Source: Bradyrhizobium barranii subsp. apii
GTDB taxonomy: Bacteria > Pseudomonadota > Alphaproteobacteria > Rhizobiales > Xanthobacteraceae
Assembly: GCF_011516635.5 (NCBI RefSeq)
Contig: NZ_CP096256.1
Span: forward strand, 372,001-436,000
Reading direction: 5' to 3'
Length of the DNA stretch: 64,000 nt
The notes beneath the pieces are model-generated. The model saw only the letters and a list, made by a program, of their open reading frames with translations, was not told the DNA's origin and did no database searches. Shown in pieces: positions 51,001 through 55,699 of the stretch. Made by a program: the position numbers and the translations under genes. The number at the start of each line of letters is the position of its first letter. Positions within the stretch are counted from its first letter, which is position 1.

Positions 51001-53905
51001 TGCGTTCAGCCGCCGGCAAGATGTCCAGCTCCCGCACCGGCCTGTCGGGAGCCTGCTCCAATGCATCTGCTAGCTGCTCGAGCGTGTGCTGCATGTAGCC
51101 GCAGACCCGATCCGCAGAGATTGGCTCCGCCACCTGCGCCGTCAGGCCGAGCGCCTCGCCAAAATCCTCCACCGATAGCGTCAACGGATAGTTGGTGCGC
51201 TCTTCCCCGCCCAGCCGTTCGATGCCGGCCAGGACATCATCCGTTCCTGAGCCGGACTTGGCCGCCGGCGTGTTGTGGCGGTAGTTCAGCAGCGCGCTGA
51301 ACAGCGGCGCCGGCGCCGCAACGCCGCTGCAGCGTTGCGCCAGCGCCAGCGAGGCATGCTCATGCGCCAGCAGCTCGGAAAGCCGCGCATGCGTGGCCTG
51401 CACGCTCGCCTCGACACCGGCTCCGTCAAGGTCGAGCCGCACAGGCAGGGTGTTGATGAACAGGCCCATCGCACGGTCGGCGCCCGCACCCGCATGCATG
51501 CGGCCGAACAGCACCGTGCCGAACACCGCCTGCTCTCGGCCGCTGCTCAGCGCCACCACTTGCCCCCAGGCCAGATGGCACAGGCTCGCAAGGCTCACCC
51601 TGAGCCGCCGCGCCTGAGCGCGCAGTCGATCGTTGAGCGCCTGCGGAAGCATCCGATGCGCCTCGCCGATCCCGCTGCCGTCGCCATGCACCTCGCGAAG
51701 CCCGAACGGCAGCGTCGGCTCGTCGATGTCGCCCAGCATCTCCTGGAAGAACGCTTCATGCGCCTTGGCATCGATGCCAAGCCGCGCCTGCGCCACCAGA
51801 TTGCGGAACGGCTGCGGTACAGCAAGCTCATGCCCGCGTCCCGCCAGCACGGCCCGCACCTCGGCATGCATCACTTCCAGCGTCGTGTGATCCCCTGTCA
51901 GATGATGCAGCAACTGCAGCAGCAGCCAGCGCCCGCTGCCCGGCTCGCGCGCGATCACGAAGCGCATCAAGGGCGCCCGGCCAAGATCGATGCGGTACTG
52001 ACGCGGATCGAACCGCCGCTTCAGCTGCTCGCGACCGGAACCGCCATTCTCGTCCAGCTCGACCTCGAGCACATCCAAGGCCGCCTTGCGCCACACCACC
52101 TGCGCCGGGCTCGACAGGCCCTCCCAGACAAAGGCCGTGCGCAGAATGTCGTGGCGGTCCACCACCTCTTGAACCGCACCAAGATAGCCATCCAGCAGCC
52201 CACGCTTGGCAAACGCCATTTGACTGACCAGCAGATAGGGATCGCCCCGGCTGGCCAGAAGATGATGGAACAGAATGCCGTCCTGCAGCGGCGACAGGCC
52301 ATAGATGTCCTGGATGTTGGCGACCCTGCCCGGCACCGTGGCGACGACCCGGTCGATCTCTTCCTGCGTCAGCTCGATCAGCGGCAGCATCCGCGGCGTG
52401 ATCGCCGTGCTGTGCTCGTCGATCAGGTTGGCGGGCACCGCCACCTCGCGATGGCTGCCAAGGCTTGCGGCCAGATCGCAAAGCACCGGTCTGGCGAACA
52501 GGGTGCGCACCTCCACCCCGAGCGACAGCCGCCGCAGCCGCTCCATCAGCTGCACCGCCAGCAGCGAGTGGCCACCGAGTTCGAAGAAGTTGTCGTGACG
52601 CCCGATGCGCTCGACACCGAGAAGCTCGGCCCAGATCCCGGCCAGCATCGTCTCGACCTCGCCGCGCGGCGCCTCATAGGCCGCCAGCGCATAGGCCGCA
52701 TCGGCCGGCCCCGGCAGTGCCTTGCGGTCGAGCTTGCCGTTCACCGTCAGCGGCAGCGCCGCCAGCCGCACGAACGCCGCCGGCACCATGTAGTCCGGCA
52801 GCCGCGCGCTCAGATGCGCCCGCAGGGCGCCGGCAAGCCCGCCTCCATCGTCCTCGTCCGATCCTGCCTCGGACGCACATACCACATAGGCCACCAGCCG
52901 CTTCTCGCCGGCGCCATCCTGCTGCGCCACCACCACCGCCTCGCGCACCCAGGCGTGCTCGCAAAGCCGCGCCGCAATCTCGCCCGGCTCGATCCGGAAG
53001 CCGCGGATCTTCACCTGCTCGTCGTTGCGGCCCAAAAACTCCAGATTGCCGTCCGGAAGATAACGCCCCAGGTCGCCGGTCCGGTACAGCCGGTCGCCGT
53101 CCACAAACGGGCTGGCGATGAACCGCTCCGCCGTCAGCTCCGGACGGTTCAGATAGCCGCGCGCCACCCCTGCCCCGCCGATGTAAAGCTCACCCGCCGC
53201 TCCGAACGGAACCGGCGCACCATAAGCGTCCAGCAAGTACACCCGCGCGTTCGCGATCGGGCGACCGACATGTGGCACAGCGTTGTCGCTGAAGAGCCGT
53301 CCTGAGGTCGCCACGACCGTAGCTTCAGTAGGCCCATAGTTGTTGATTAGCTTCAGAGGCGACAGAGGCCCAGGCACACGCTGAAGACGATCCCCGCCAA
53401 CAAGCAAGTACTCCAATCTGGAATTGATGAGCTTATCGTCCAGCGCGAGTGTAGCCAGTGGCGTGCTCAAGAAGGCAACGTCCAGCGATTGATCTCGCCA
53501 CCATTGCAGCAGATGTAAGGAATCTGCAGCTGCCGCTCTGGGCGGCAGCTGCAATGTGCTGCGGTTACATAACGCAGACCATAGCTCCCAAGTGCTGGCA
53601 TCGAATGCCACTCCAGCCGCGAGTGCGCAGCAGGCCTCTGGTTGCGGACAAAACGTTTGCACATGCCATGTGACAAGATTGACCAATCCCCGATGCTCGA
53701 CCATGACGCCCTTTGGTGTGCCGGTTGAGCCGGAGGTGTAGATGACATAGGCGAGATGGCGTGAGGTGAGGCCGAGCGCGCGCGGGTCCGGATCGGTGGC
53801 CGGCAGCTCCGCCCAGGCCGGCGTCGCCGTCTCCAGATCCAGCACCGTCACGCCGGTGAGCCCGTCGCCGCCCAGCGCGGCGCGTCCGGCCGCATCGGCC
53901 AGCAG
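31907..53905 (-). CDS. Giant NRPS, C-terminal part after the frameshift (A2 to thioesterase)
   Basis: This is the in-frame continuation of the synthetase begun at 59304. It encodes most of adenylation domain 2 onward: A2-T2, then six C-A-T modules (3-8), then a type I thioesterase. All condensation domains carry FHHLLASRGDPY (the HH[I/L]x4GD motif of dual condensation/epimerisation domains) and LHHLTGDHTTLE. Carrier domains read FFELGGHSLLAVQL with the phosphopantetheine Ser. The frame stays open upstream to 54205, but there the translation (starting MHPRTVRAAGAKGAG) is an out-of-frame reading of the A2 start. No independent start codon or linker suggests a separate subunit, so this is the distal part of one 9,132-residue protein. 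Confidence 0.9.
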   Translation of the reverse strand: MLADAAGRAALGGDGLTGVTVLDLETATPAWAELPATDPDPRALGLTSRHLAYVIYTSGSTGTPKGVMVEHRGLVNLVTWHVQTFCPQPEACCALAAGVAFDASTWELWSALCNRSTLQLPPRAAAADSLHLLQWWRDQSLDVAFLSTPLATLALDDKLINSRLEYLLVGGDRLQRVPGPLSPLKLINNYGPTEATVVATSGRLFSDNAVPHVGRPIANARVYLLDAYGAPVPFGAAGELYIGGAGVARGYLNRPELTAERFIASPFVDGDRLYRTGDLGRYLPDGNLEFLGRNDEQVKIRGFRIEPGEIAARLCEHAWVREAVVVAQQDGAGEKRLVAYVVCASEAGSDEDDGGGLAGALRAHLSARLPDYMVPAAFVRLAALPLTVNGKLDRKALPGPADAAYALAAYEAPRGEVETMLAGIWAELLGVERIGRHDNFFELGGHSLLAVQLMERLRRLSLGVEVRTLFARPVLCDLAASLGSHREVAVPANLIDEHSTAITPRMLPLIELTQEEIDRVVATVPGRVANIQDIYGLSPLQDGILFHHLLASRGDPYLLVSQMAFAKRGLLDGYLGAVQEVVDRHDILRTAFVWEGLSSPAQVVWRKAALDVLEVELDENGGSGREQLKRRFDPRQYRIDLGRAPLMRFVIAREPGSGRWLLLQLLHHLTGDHTTLEVMHAEVRAVLAGRGHELAVPQPFRNLVAQARLGIDAKAHEAFFQEMLGDIDEPTLPFGLREVHGDGSGIGEAHRMLPQALNDRLRAQARRLRVSLASLCHLAWGQVVALSSGREQAVFGTVLFGRMHAGAGADRAMGLFINTLPVRLDLDGAGVEASVQATHARLSELLAHEHASLALAQRCSGVAAPAPLFSALLNYRHNTPAAKSGSGTDDVLAGIERLGGEERTNYPLTLSVEDFGEALGLTAQVAEPISADRVCGYMQHTLEQLADALEQAPDRPVRELDILPAAERSYLLEELNRTAAAYPSQQCIHELFEQQVQKAPEAVAVVCADERLSYGELNARANRLAHHLIAFGVKPDLPVAICLERSPAMVVGVLAILKAGGAYLPLDPAYPSARLRQVLEDAAPPLLLADAAGRAALGGDGLTGVTVLDLETATPAWAELPATDPDPRALGLTSRHLAYVIYTSGSTGTPKGVMVEHGSLVNYLYWSDRSHYEGALNGSPMLLSFSFDGTITTVFGPLLAGTQLRILNQAFPIDWCAAVGQAQTYDLIKLTPSHLSTLTNRFDGYKGPAPTRVLMLGGEALIPADIQFWQERFPTVRLINHYGPTEATVGSTTFAISEAVDKLSSIPIGRPIANARVYLLDAYGAPVPFGAAGELYIGGAGVARGYLNRPELTAERFIASPFVDGDRLYRTGDLGRYLPDGNLEFLGRNDEQVKIRGFRIEPGEIAARLCEHAWVREAVVVAQQDGAGEKRLVAYVVCASEAGSDEDDGGGLAGALRAHLSARLPDYMVPAAFVRLAALPLTVNGKLDRKALPGPADAAYALAAYEAPRGEVETMLAGIWAELLGVERIGRHDNFFELGGHSLLAVQLMERLRRLSLGVEVRTLFARPVLCDLAASLGSHREVAVPANLIDEHSTAITPRMLPLIELTQEEIDRVVATVPGRVANIQDIYGLSPLQDGILFHHLLASRGDPYLLVSQMAFAKRGLLDGYLGAVQEVVDRHDILRTAFVWEGLSSPAQVVWRKAALDVLEVELDENGGSGREQLKRRFDPRQYRIDLGRAPLMRFVIARVPGSGRWLLLQLLHHLTGDHTTLEVMHAEVRAVLAGRGHELAVPQPFRNLVAQARLGIDAKAHEAFFQEMLGDIDEPTLPFGLREVHGDGSGIGEAHRMLPQALNDRLRAQARRLRVSLASLCHLAWGQVVALSSGREQAVFGTVLFGRMHAGAGADRAMGLFINTLPVRLDLDGAGVEASVQATHARLSELLAHEHASLALAQRCSGVAAPAPLFSALLNYRHNTPAAKSGSGTDDVLAGIERLGGEERTNYPLTLSVEDFGEALGLTAQVAEPISADRVCGYMQHTLEQLADALEQAPDRPVRELDILPAAERSYLLEELNRTAAAYPSQRCIHELFEQQVQKAPEAVAVVCADERLSYGELNARANRLAHHLIAFGVKPDLPVAICLERSPAMVVGVLAILKAGGAYLPLDPAYPSARLRQVLEDAAPPLLLADAAGRAALGGDGLTGVTVLDLETATPAWAELPATDPDPRALGLTSRHLAYVIYTSGSTGTPKGVMVEHRGLVNLVTWHVQTFCPQPEACCALAAGVAFDASTWELWSALCNRSTLQLPPRAAAADSLHLLQWWRDQSLDVAFLSTPLATLALDDKLINSRLEYLLVGGDRLQRVPGPLSPLKLINNYGPTEATVVATSGRLFSDNAVPHVGRPIANARVYLLDAYGAPVPFGAAGELYIGGAGVARGYLNRPELTAERFIASPFVDGDRLYRTGDLGRYLPDGNLEFLGRNDEQVKIRGFRIEPGEIAARLCEHAWVREAVVVAQQDGAGEKRLVAYVVCASEAGSDEDDGGGLAGALRAHLSARLPDYMVPAAFVRLAALPLTVNGKLDRKALPGPADAAYALAAYEAPRGEVETMLAGIWAELLGVERIGRHDNFFELGGHSLLAVQLMERLRRLSLGVEVRTLFARPVLCDLAASLGSHREVAVPANLIDEHSTAITPRMLPLIELTQEEIDRVVATVPGRVANIQDIYGLSPLQDGILFHHLLASRGDPYLLVSQMAFAKRGLLDGYLGAVQEVVDRHDILRTAFVWEGLSSPAQVVWRKAALDVLEVELDENGGSGREQLKRRFDPRQYRIDLGRAPLMRFVIAREPGSGRWLLLQLLHHLTGDHTTLEVMHAEVRAVLAGRGHELAVPQPFRNLVAQARLGIDAKAHEAFFQEMLGDIDEPTLPFGLREVHGDGSGIGEAHRMLPQALNDRLRAQARRLRVSLASLCHLAWGQVVALSSGREQAVFGTVLFGRMHAGAGADRAMGLFINTLPVRLDLDGAGVEASVQATHARLSELLAHEHASLALAQRCSGVAAPAPLFSALLNYRHNTPAAKSGSGTDDVLAGIERLGGEERTNYPLTLSVEDFGEALGLTAQVAEPISADRVCGYMQHTLEQLADALEQAPDRPVRELDILPAAERSYLLEELNRTAAAYPSQQCIHELFEQQVQKAPEAVAVVCADERLSYGELNARANRLAHHLIAFGVKPDLPVAICLERSPAMVVGVLAILKAGGAYLPLDPAYPSARLRQVLEDAAPPLLLADAAGRAALGGDGLTGVTVLDLETATPAWAELPATDPDPRALGLTSRHLAYVIYTSGSTGTPKGVMVEHGSLVNYLYWSDRSHYEGALNGSPMLLSFSFDGTITTVFGPLLAGTQLRILNQAFPIDWCAAVGQAQTYDLIKLTPSHLSTLTNRFDGYKGPAPTRVLMLGGEALIPADIQFWQERFPTVRLINHYGPTEATVGSTTFAISEAVDKLSSIPIGRPIANARVYLLDAYGAPVPFGAAGELYIGGAGVARGYLNRPELTAERFIASPFVDGDRLYRTGDLGRYLPDGNLEFLGRNDEQVKIRGFRIEPGEIAARLCEHAWVREAVVVAQQDGAGEKRLVAYVVCASEAGSDEDDGGGLAGALRAHLSARLPDYMVPAAFVRLAALPLTVNGKLDRKALPGPADAAYALAAYEAPRGEVETMLAGIWAELLGVERIGRHDNFFELGGHSLLAVQLMERLRRLSLGVEVRTLFARPVLCDLAASLGSHREVAVPANLIDEHSTAITPRMLPLIELTQEEIDRVVATVPGRVANIQDIYGLSPLQDGILFHHLLASRGDPYLLVSQMAFAKRGLLDGYLGAVQEVVDRHDILRTAFVWEGLSSPAQVVWRKAALDVLEVELDENGGSGREQLKRRFDPRQYRIDLGRAPLMRFVIAREPGSGRWLLLQLLHHLTGDHTTLEVMHAEVRAVLAGRGHELAVPQPFRNLVAQARLGIDAKAHEAFFQEMLGDIDEPTLPFGLREVHGDGSGIGEAHRMLPQALNDRLRAQARRLRVSLASLCHLAWGQVVALSSGREQAVFGTVLFGRMHAGAGADRAMGLFINTLPVRLDLDGAGVEASVQATHARLSELLAHEHASLALAQRCSGVAAPAPLFSALLNYRHNTPAAKSGSGTDDVLAGIERLGGEERTNYPLTLSVEDFGEALGLTAQVAEPISADRVCGYMQHTLEQLADALEQAPDRPVRELDILPAAERSYLLEELNRTAAAYPSQRCIHELFEQQVQKAPEAVAVVCADERLSYGELNARANRLAHHLIAFGVKPDLPVAICLERSPAMVVGVLAILKAGGAYLPLDPAYPSARLRQVLEDAAPPLLLADAAGRAALGGDGLTGVTVLDLETATPAWAELPATDPDPRALGLTSRHLAYVIYTSGSTGTPKGVMVEHRGLVNYLSWACDVYDPRSSSMVSSSLAFDSTITSLFAPLICGGHTQLVMEEDNVEGLRITISSHCGVIKITPSHLDALGQQMLAQKVSSQVDTFIIGGEPLSHSTVSLWRSIQPMARMVNEYGPTEAVVGCVFFDIPTGLATSTNVPIGRPIANARVYLLDAYGAPVPFGAAGELYIGGAGVARGYLNRPELTAERFIASPFVDGDRLYRTGDLGRYLPDGNLEFLGRNDEQVKIRGFRIEPGEIAARLCEHAWVREAVVVAQQDGAGEKRLVAYVVCASEAGSDEDDGGGLAGALRAHLSARLPDYMVPAAFVRLAALPLTVNGKLDRKALPGPADAAYALAAYEAPRGEVETMLAGIWAELLGVERIGRHDNFFELGGHSLLAVQLMERLRRLSLGVEVRTLFARPVLCDLAASLGSHREVAVPANLIDEHSTAITPRMLPLIELTQEEIDRVVATVPGRVANIQDIYGLSPLQDGILFHHLLASRGDPYLLVSQMAFAKRGLLDGYLGAVQEVVDRHDILRTAFVWEGLSSPAQVVWRKAALDVLEVELDENGGSGREQLKRRFDPRQYRIDLGRAPLMRFVIAREPGSGRWLLLQLLHHLTGDHTTLEVMHAEVRAVLAGRGHELAVPQPFRNLVAQARLGIDAKAHEAFFQEMLGDIDEPTLPFGLREVHGDGSGIGEAHRMLPQALNDRLRAQARRLRVSLASLCHLAWGQVVALSSGREQAVFGTVLFGRMHAGAGADRAMGLFINTLPVRLDLDGAGVEASVQATHARLSELLAHEHASLALAQRCSGVAAPAPLFSALLNYRHNTPAAKSGSGTDDVLAGIERLGGEERTNYPLTLSVEDFGEALGLTAQVAEPISADRVCGYMQHTLEQLADALEQAPDRPVRELDILPAAERSYLLEELNRTAAAYPSQRCIHELFEQQVQKAPEAVAVVCADERLSYGELNARANRLAHHLIAFGVKPDLPVAICLERSPAMVVGVLAILKAGGAYLPLDPAYPSARLRQVLEDAAPPLLLADAAGRAALGGDGLTGVTVLDLETATPAWAELPATDPDPRALGLTSRHLAYVIYTSGSTGTPKGVMVEHRGLVNYLSWACDVYDPRSSSMVSSSLAFDSTINSLFTPLLHGDHASLLKKGDEVEGLKTRIGSACGLVNITPSHLDALGQQMLAQKVSSQVDTFIIGGEPLSHSTVSLWRSIQPMARMVNEYGPTEAVVGCVFFDIPTGLATSTNVPIGRPIANARVYLLDAYGAPVPFGAAGELYIGGAGVARGYLNRPELTAERFIASPFVDGDRLYRTGDLGRYLPDGNLEFLGRNDEQVKIRGFRIEPGEIAARLCEHAWVREAVVVAQQDGAGEKRLVAYVVCASEAGSDEDDGGGLAGALRAHLSARLPDYMVPAAFVRLAALPLTVNGKLDRKALPGPADAAYALAAYEAPRGEVETMLAGIWAELLGVERIGRHDNFFELGGHSLLAVQLMERLRRLSLGVEVRTLFARPVLCDLAASLGSHREVAVPANLIDEHSTAITPRMLPLIELTQEEIDRVVATVPGRVANIQDIYGLSPLQDGILFHHLLASRGDPYLLVSQMAFAKRGLLDGYLGAVQEVVDRHDILRTAFVWEGLSSPAQVVWRKAALDVLEVELDENGGSGREQLKRRFDPRQYRIDLGRAPLMRFVIAREPGSGRWLLLQLLHHLTGDHTTLEVMHAEVRAVLAGRGHELAVPQPFRNLVAQARLGIDAKAHEAFFQEMLGDIDEPTLPFGLREVHGDGSGIGEAHRMLPQALNDRLRAQARRLRVSLASLCHLAWGQVVALSSGREQAVFGTVLFGRMHAGAGADRAMGLFINTLPVRLDLDGAGVEASVQATHARLSELLAHEHASLALAQRCSGVAAPAPLFSALLNYRHNTPAAKSGSGTDDVLAGIERLGGEERTNYPLTLSVEDFGEALGLTAQVAEPISADRVCGYMQHTLEQLADALEQAPDRPVRELDILPAAERSYLLEELNRTAAAYPSQRCIHELFEQQVQKAPEAVAVVCADERLSYGELNARANRLAHHLIAFGVKPDLPVAICLERSPAMVVGVLAILKAGGAYLPLDPAYPSARLRQVLEDAAPPLLLADAAGRAALGGDGLTGVTVLDLETATPAWAELPATDPDPRALGLTSRHLAYVIYTSGSTGTPKGVMVEHGSLVNYLYWSDRSHYEGALNGSPMLLSFSFDGTITTVFGPLLAGTQLRILNQAFPIDWCAAVGQAQTYDLIKLTPSHLSTLTNRFDGYKGPAPTRVLMLGGEALIPADIQFWQERFPTVRLINHYGPTEATVGSTTFAISEAVDKLSSIPIGRPIANARVYLLDAYGAPVPFGAAGELYIGGAGVARGYLNRPELTAERFIASPFVDGDRLYRTGDLGRYLPDGNLEFLGRNDEQVKIRGFRIEPGEIAARLCEHAWVREAVVVAQQDGAGEKRLVAYVVCASEAGSDEDDGGGLAGALRAHLSARLPDYMVPAAFVRLAALPLTVNGKLDRKALPGPADAAYALAAYEAPRGEVETMLAGIWAELLGVERIGRHDNFFELGGHSLLAVQLISQALNRGLMLGAADLFQAPVLKLLASKVHLDHLRHTAGVLPVRTNGSQSPLFYVPTGYGDCSYVLSLVKDMEIDCPVYALPWPSFNENDRPTLEAIAAQVVLAVKKTQPRGPYRLAGYSSGAILAYAIAQHLLSIDDAVSFVAFIDVTLSATPSNMSDAQIALEMIFEPLDTLDDKRFQLLERLAKECSITELLQKAQQIGAIIVDEELYATASMYAHFHQALQSYEIPALPLEIHQFYAAEPSGGRRVRADASMRTEQRSPMRGWDRILDVAAIHAVPIPGDHLTLMSVWENRRVLAAVLSKALATDPPPRIFDQHGSGWRQ
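36063..39338 (-). other. NRPS module 7: dual C/E-A(unassigned)-T
   Basis: Pocket residues read D-S-N-N-I-G-E-V-G-K, which matches no code I know. Positions 239 and 278 are Asn-Asn instead of the Thr-Lys of module 6; the loss of Lys278 argues against Asp/Asn. The cassette is about 36892-37337. Confidence 0.6.
37124..37238 (-). other. 115-bp exchanged specificity block in A7 (counterpart 40400-40514 in A6)
   Basis: Modules 6 and 7 are identical for 232 bases on the 3' side and again from GTTGAATCGAAGG on the other, but between these points they differ densely. The block covers residues 239-278 of the binding pocket (FDSTINSLF to LVNITPSHL against FDSTITSLF to VIKITPSHL). Confidence 0.85.
39339..42614 (-). 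other. NRPS module 6: dual C/E-A(Asn)-T
   Basis: Pocket residues read D-S-T-K-I-G-E-V-G-K, close to the Asn code DLTKIGEVGK with Ser for Leu at 236. The cassette is about 40168-40613. It shares all but a 115-bp stretch with module 7. Confidence 0.7.
42615..45899 (-). other. NRPS module 5: dual C/E-A(Asp-like)-T
   Basis: The cassette (about 43444-43893) is identical in protein sequence to that of modules 1, 3 and 8. Confidence 0.75.
45900..49157 (-). other. NRPS module 4: dual C/E-A(Leu)-T
   Basis: The cassette (about 46723-47153) is the Leu type of module 2. One difference in its condensation domain is VIARVPGSGR at 48659 where all other copies read VIAREPGSGR. Confidence 0.85.
49158..52442 (-). 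other. NRPS module 3: dual C/E-A(Asp-like)-T
   Basis: The cassette (about 49986-50437) has the same amino-acid sequence as in module 1, so the same Asp-like pocket. The dual C/E domain implies a D-configured donor residue from module 2. Confidence 0.75.
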
Positions 53906-55699
53906 CGCGGCGGCGCCGCATCCTCGAGCACCTGCCGCAGCCGCGCGCTGGGATAGGCCGGGTCCAGCGGCAGATAGGCCCCTCCCGCCTTGAGGATCGC
54001 CAAGACGCCCACCACCATCGCCGGGCTGCGCTCCAGGCAGATCGCCACCGGCAGGTCCGGCTTGACCCCGAAGGCGATCAGATGATGCGCCAGGCGGTTG
54101 GCCCGCGCATTGAGCTCGCCATAGCTCAACCGCTCGTCCGCGCAGACCACCGCCACCGCCTCCGGCGCCTTTTGCACCTGCTGCTCGAACAGTTCGTGGA
54201 TGCACCGCTGCGACGGATAGGCCGCCGCCGTCCGGTTCAGCTCCTCCAGCAGATAGCTGCGTTCAGCCGCCGGCAAGATGTCCAGCTCCCGCACCGGCCT
54301 GTCGGGAGCCTGCTCCAATGCATCTGCTAGCTGCTCGAGCGTGTGCTGCATGTAGCCGCAGACCCGATCCGCAGAGATTGGCTCCGCCACCTGCGCCGTC
54401 AGGCCGAGCGCCTCGCCAAAATCCTCCACCGATAGCGTCAACGGATAGTTGGTGCGCTCTTCCCCGCCCAGCCGTTCGATGCCGGCCAGGACATCATCCG
54501 TTCCTGAGCCGGACTTGGCCGCCGGCGTGTTGTGGCGGTAGTTCAGCAGCGCGCTGAACAGCGGCGCCGGCGCCGCAACGCCGCTGCAGCGTTGCGCCAG
54601 CGCCAGCGAGGCATGCTCATGCGCCAGCAGCTCGGAAAGCCGCGCATGCGTGGCCTGCACGCTCGCCTCGACACCGGCTCCGTCAAGGTCGAGCCGCACA
54701 GGCAGGGTGTTGATGAACAGGCCCATCGCACGGTCGGCGCCCGCACCCGCATGCATGCGGCCGAACAGCACCGTGCCGAACACCGCCTGCTCTCGGCCGC
54801 TGCTCAGCGCCACCACTTGCCCCCAGGCCAGATGGCACAGGCTCGCAAGGCTCACCCTGAGCCGCCGCGCCTGAGCGCGCAGTCGATCGTTGAGCGCCTG
54901 CGGAAGCATCCGATGCGCCTCGCCGATCCCGCTGCCGTCGCCATGCACCTCGCGAAGCCCGAACGGCAGCGTCGGCTCGTCGATGTCGCCCAGCATCTCC
55001 TGGAAGAACGCTTCATGCGCCTTGGCATCGATGCCAAGCCGCGCCTGCGCCACCAGATTGCGGAACGGCTGCGGTACAGCAAGCTCATGCCCGCGTCCCG
55101 CCAGCACGGCCCGCACCTCGGCATGCATCACTTCCAGCGTCGTGTGATCCCCTGTCAGATGATGCAGCAACTGCAGCAGCAGCCAGCGCCCGCTGCCCGG
55201 CTCGCGCGCGATCACGAAGCGCATCAAGGGCGCCCGGCCAAGATCGATGCGGTACTGACGCGGATCGAACCGCCGCTTCAGCTGCTCGCGACCGGAACCG
55301 CCATTCTCGTCCAGCTCGACCTCGAGCACATCCAAGGCCGCCTTGCGCCACACCACCTGCGCCGGGCTCGACAGGCCCTCCCAGACAAAGGCCGTGCGCA
55401 GAATGTCGTGGCGGTCCACCACCTCTTGAACCGCACCAAGATAGCCATCCAGCAGCCCACGCTTGGCAAACGCCATTTGACTGACCAGCAGATAGGGATC
55501 GCCCCGGCTGGCCAGAAGATGATGGAACAGAATGCCGTCCTGCAGCGGCGACAGGCCATAGATGTCCTGGATGTTGGCGACCCTGCCCGGCACCGTGGCG
55601 ACGACCCGGTCGATCTCTTCCTGCGTCAGCTCGATCAGCGGCAGCATCCGCGGCGTGATCGCCGTGCTGTGCTCGTCGATCAGGTTGGCGGGCACCGCC
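52443..55699 (-). other. NRPS module 2: dual C/E-A(Leu)-T
   Basis: Pocket residues read D-A-W-F-L-G-N-V-V-K, identical to the established Leu code. The cassette is about 53266-53696. The frameshift near 53904 lies in the N-terminal part of this adenylation domain. Confidence 0.85.

Noticed and set aside
31907..54205. Separate second NRPS subunit starting at 54205
   Set aside because: The first 100 residues from 54205 are an out-of-frame reading of the A2 start; the true continuity with the upstream gene is restored by one base.
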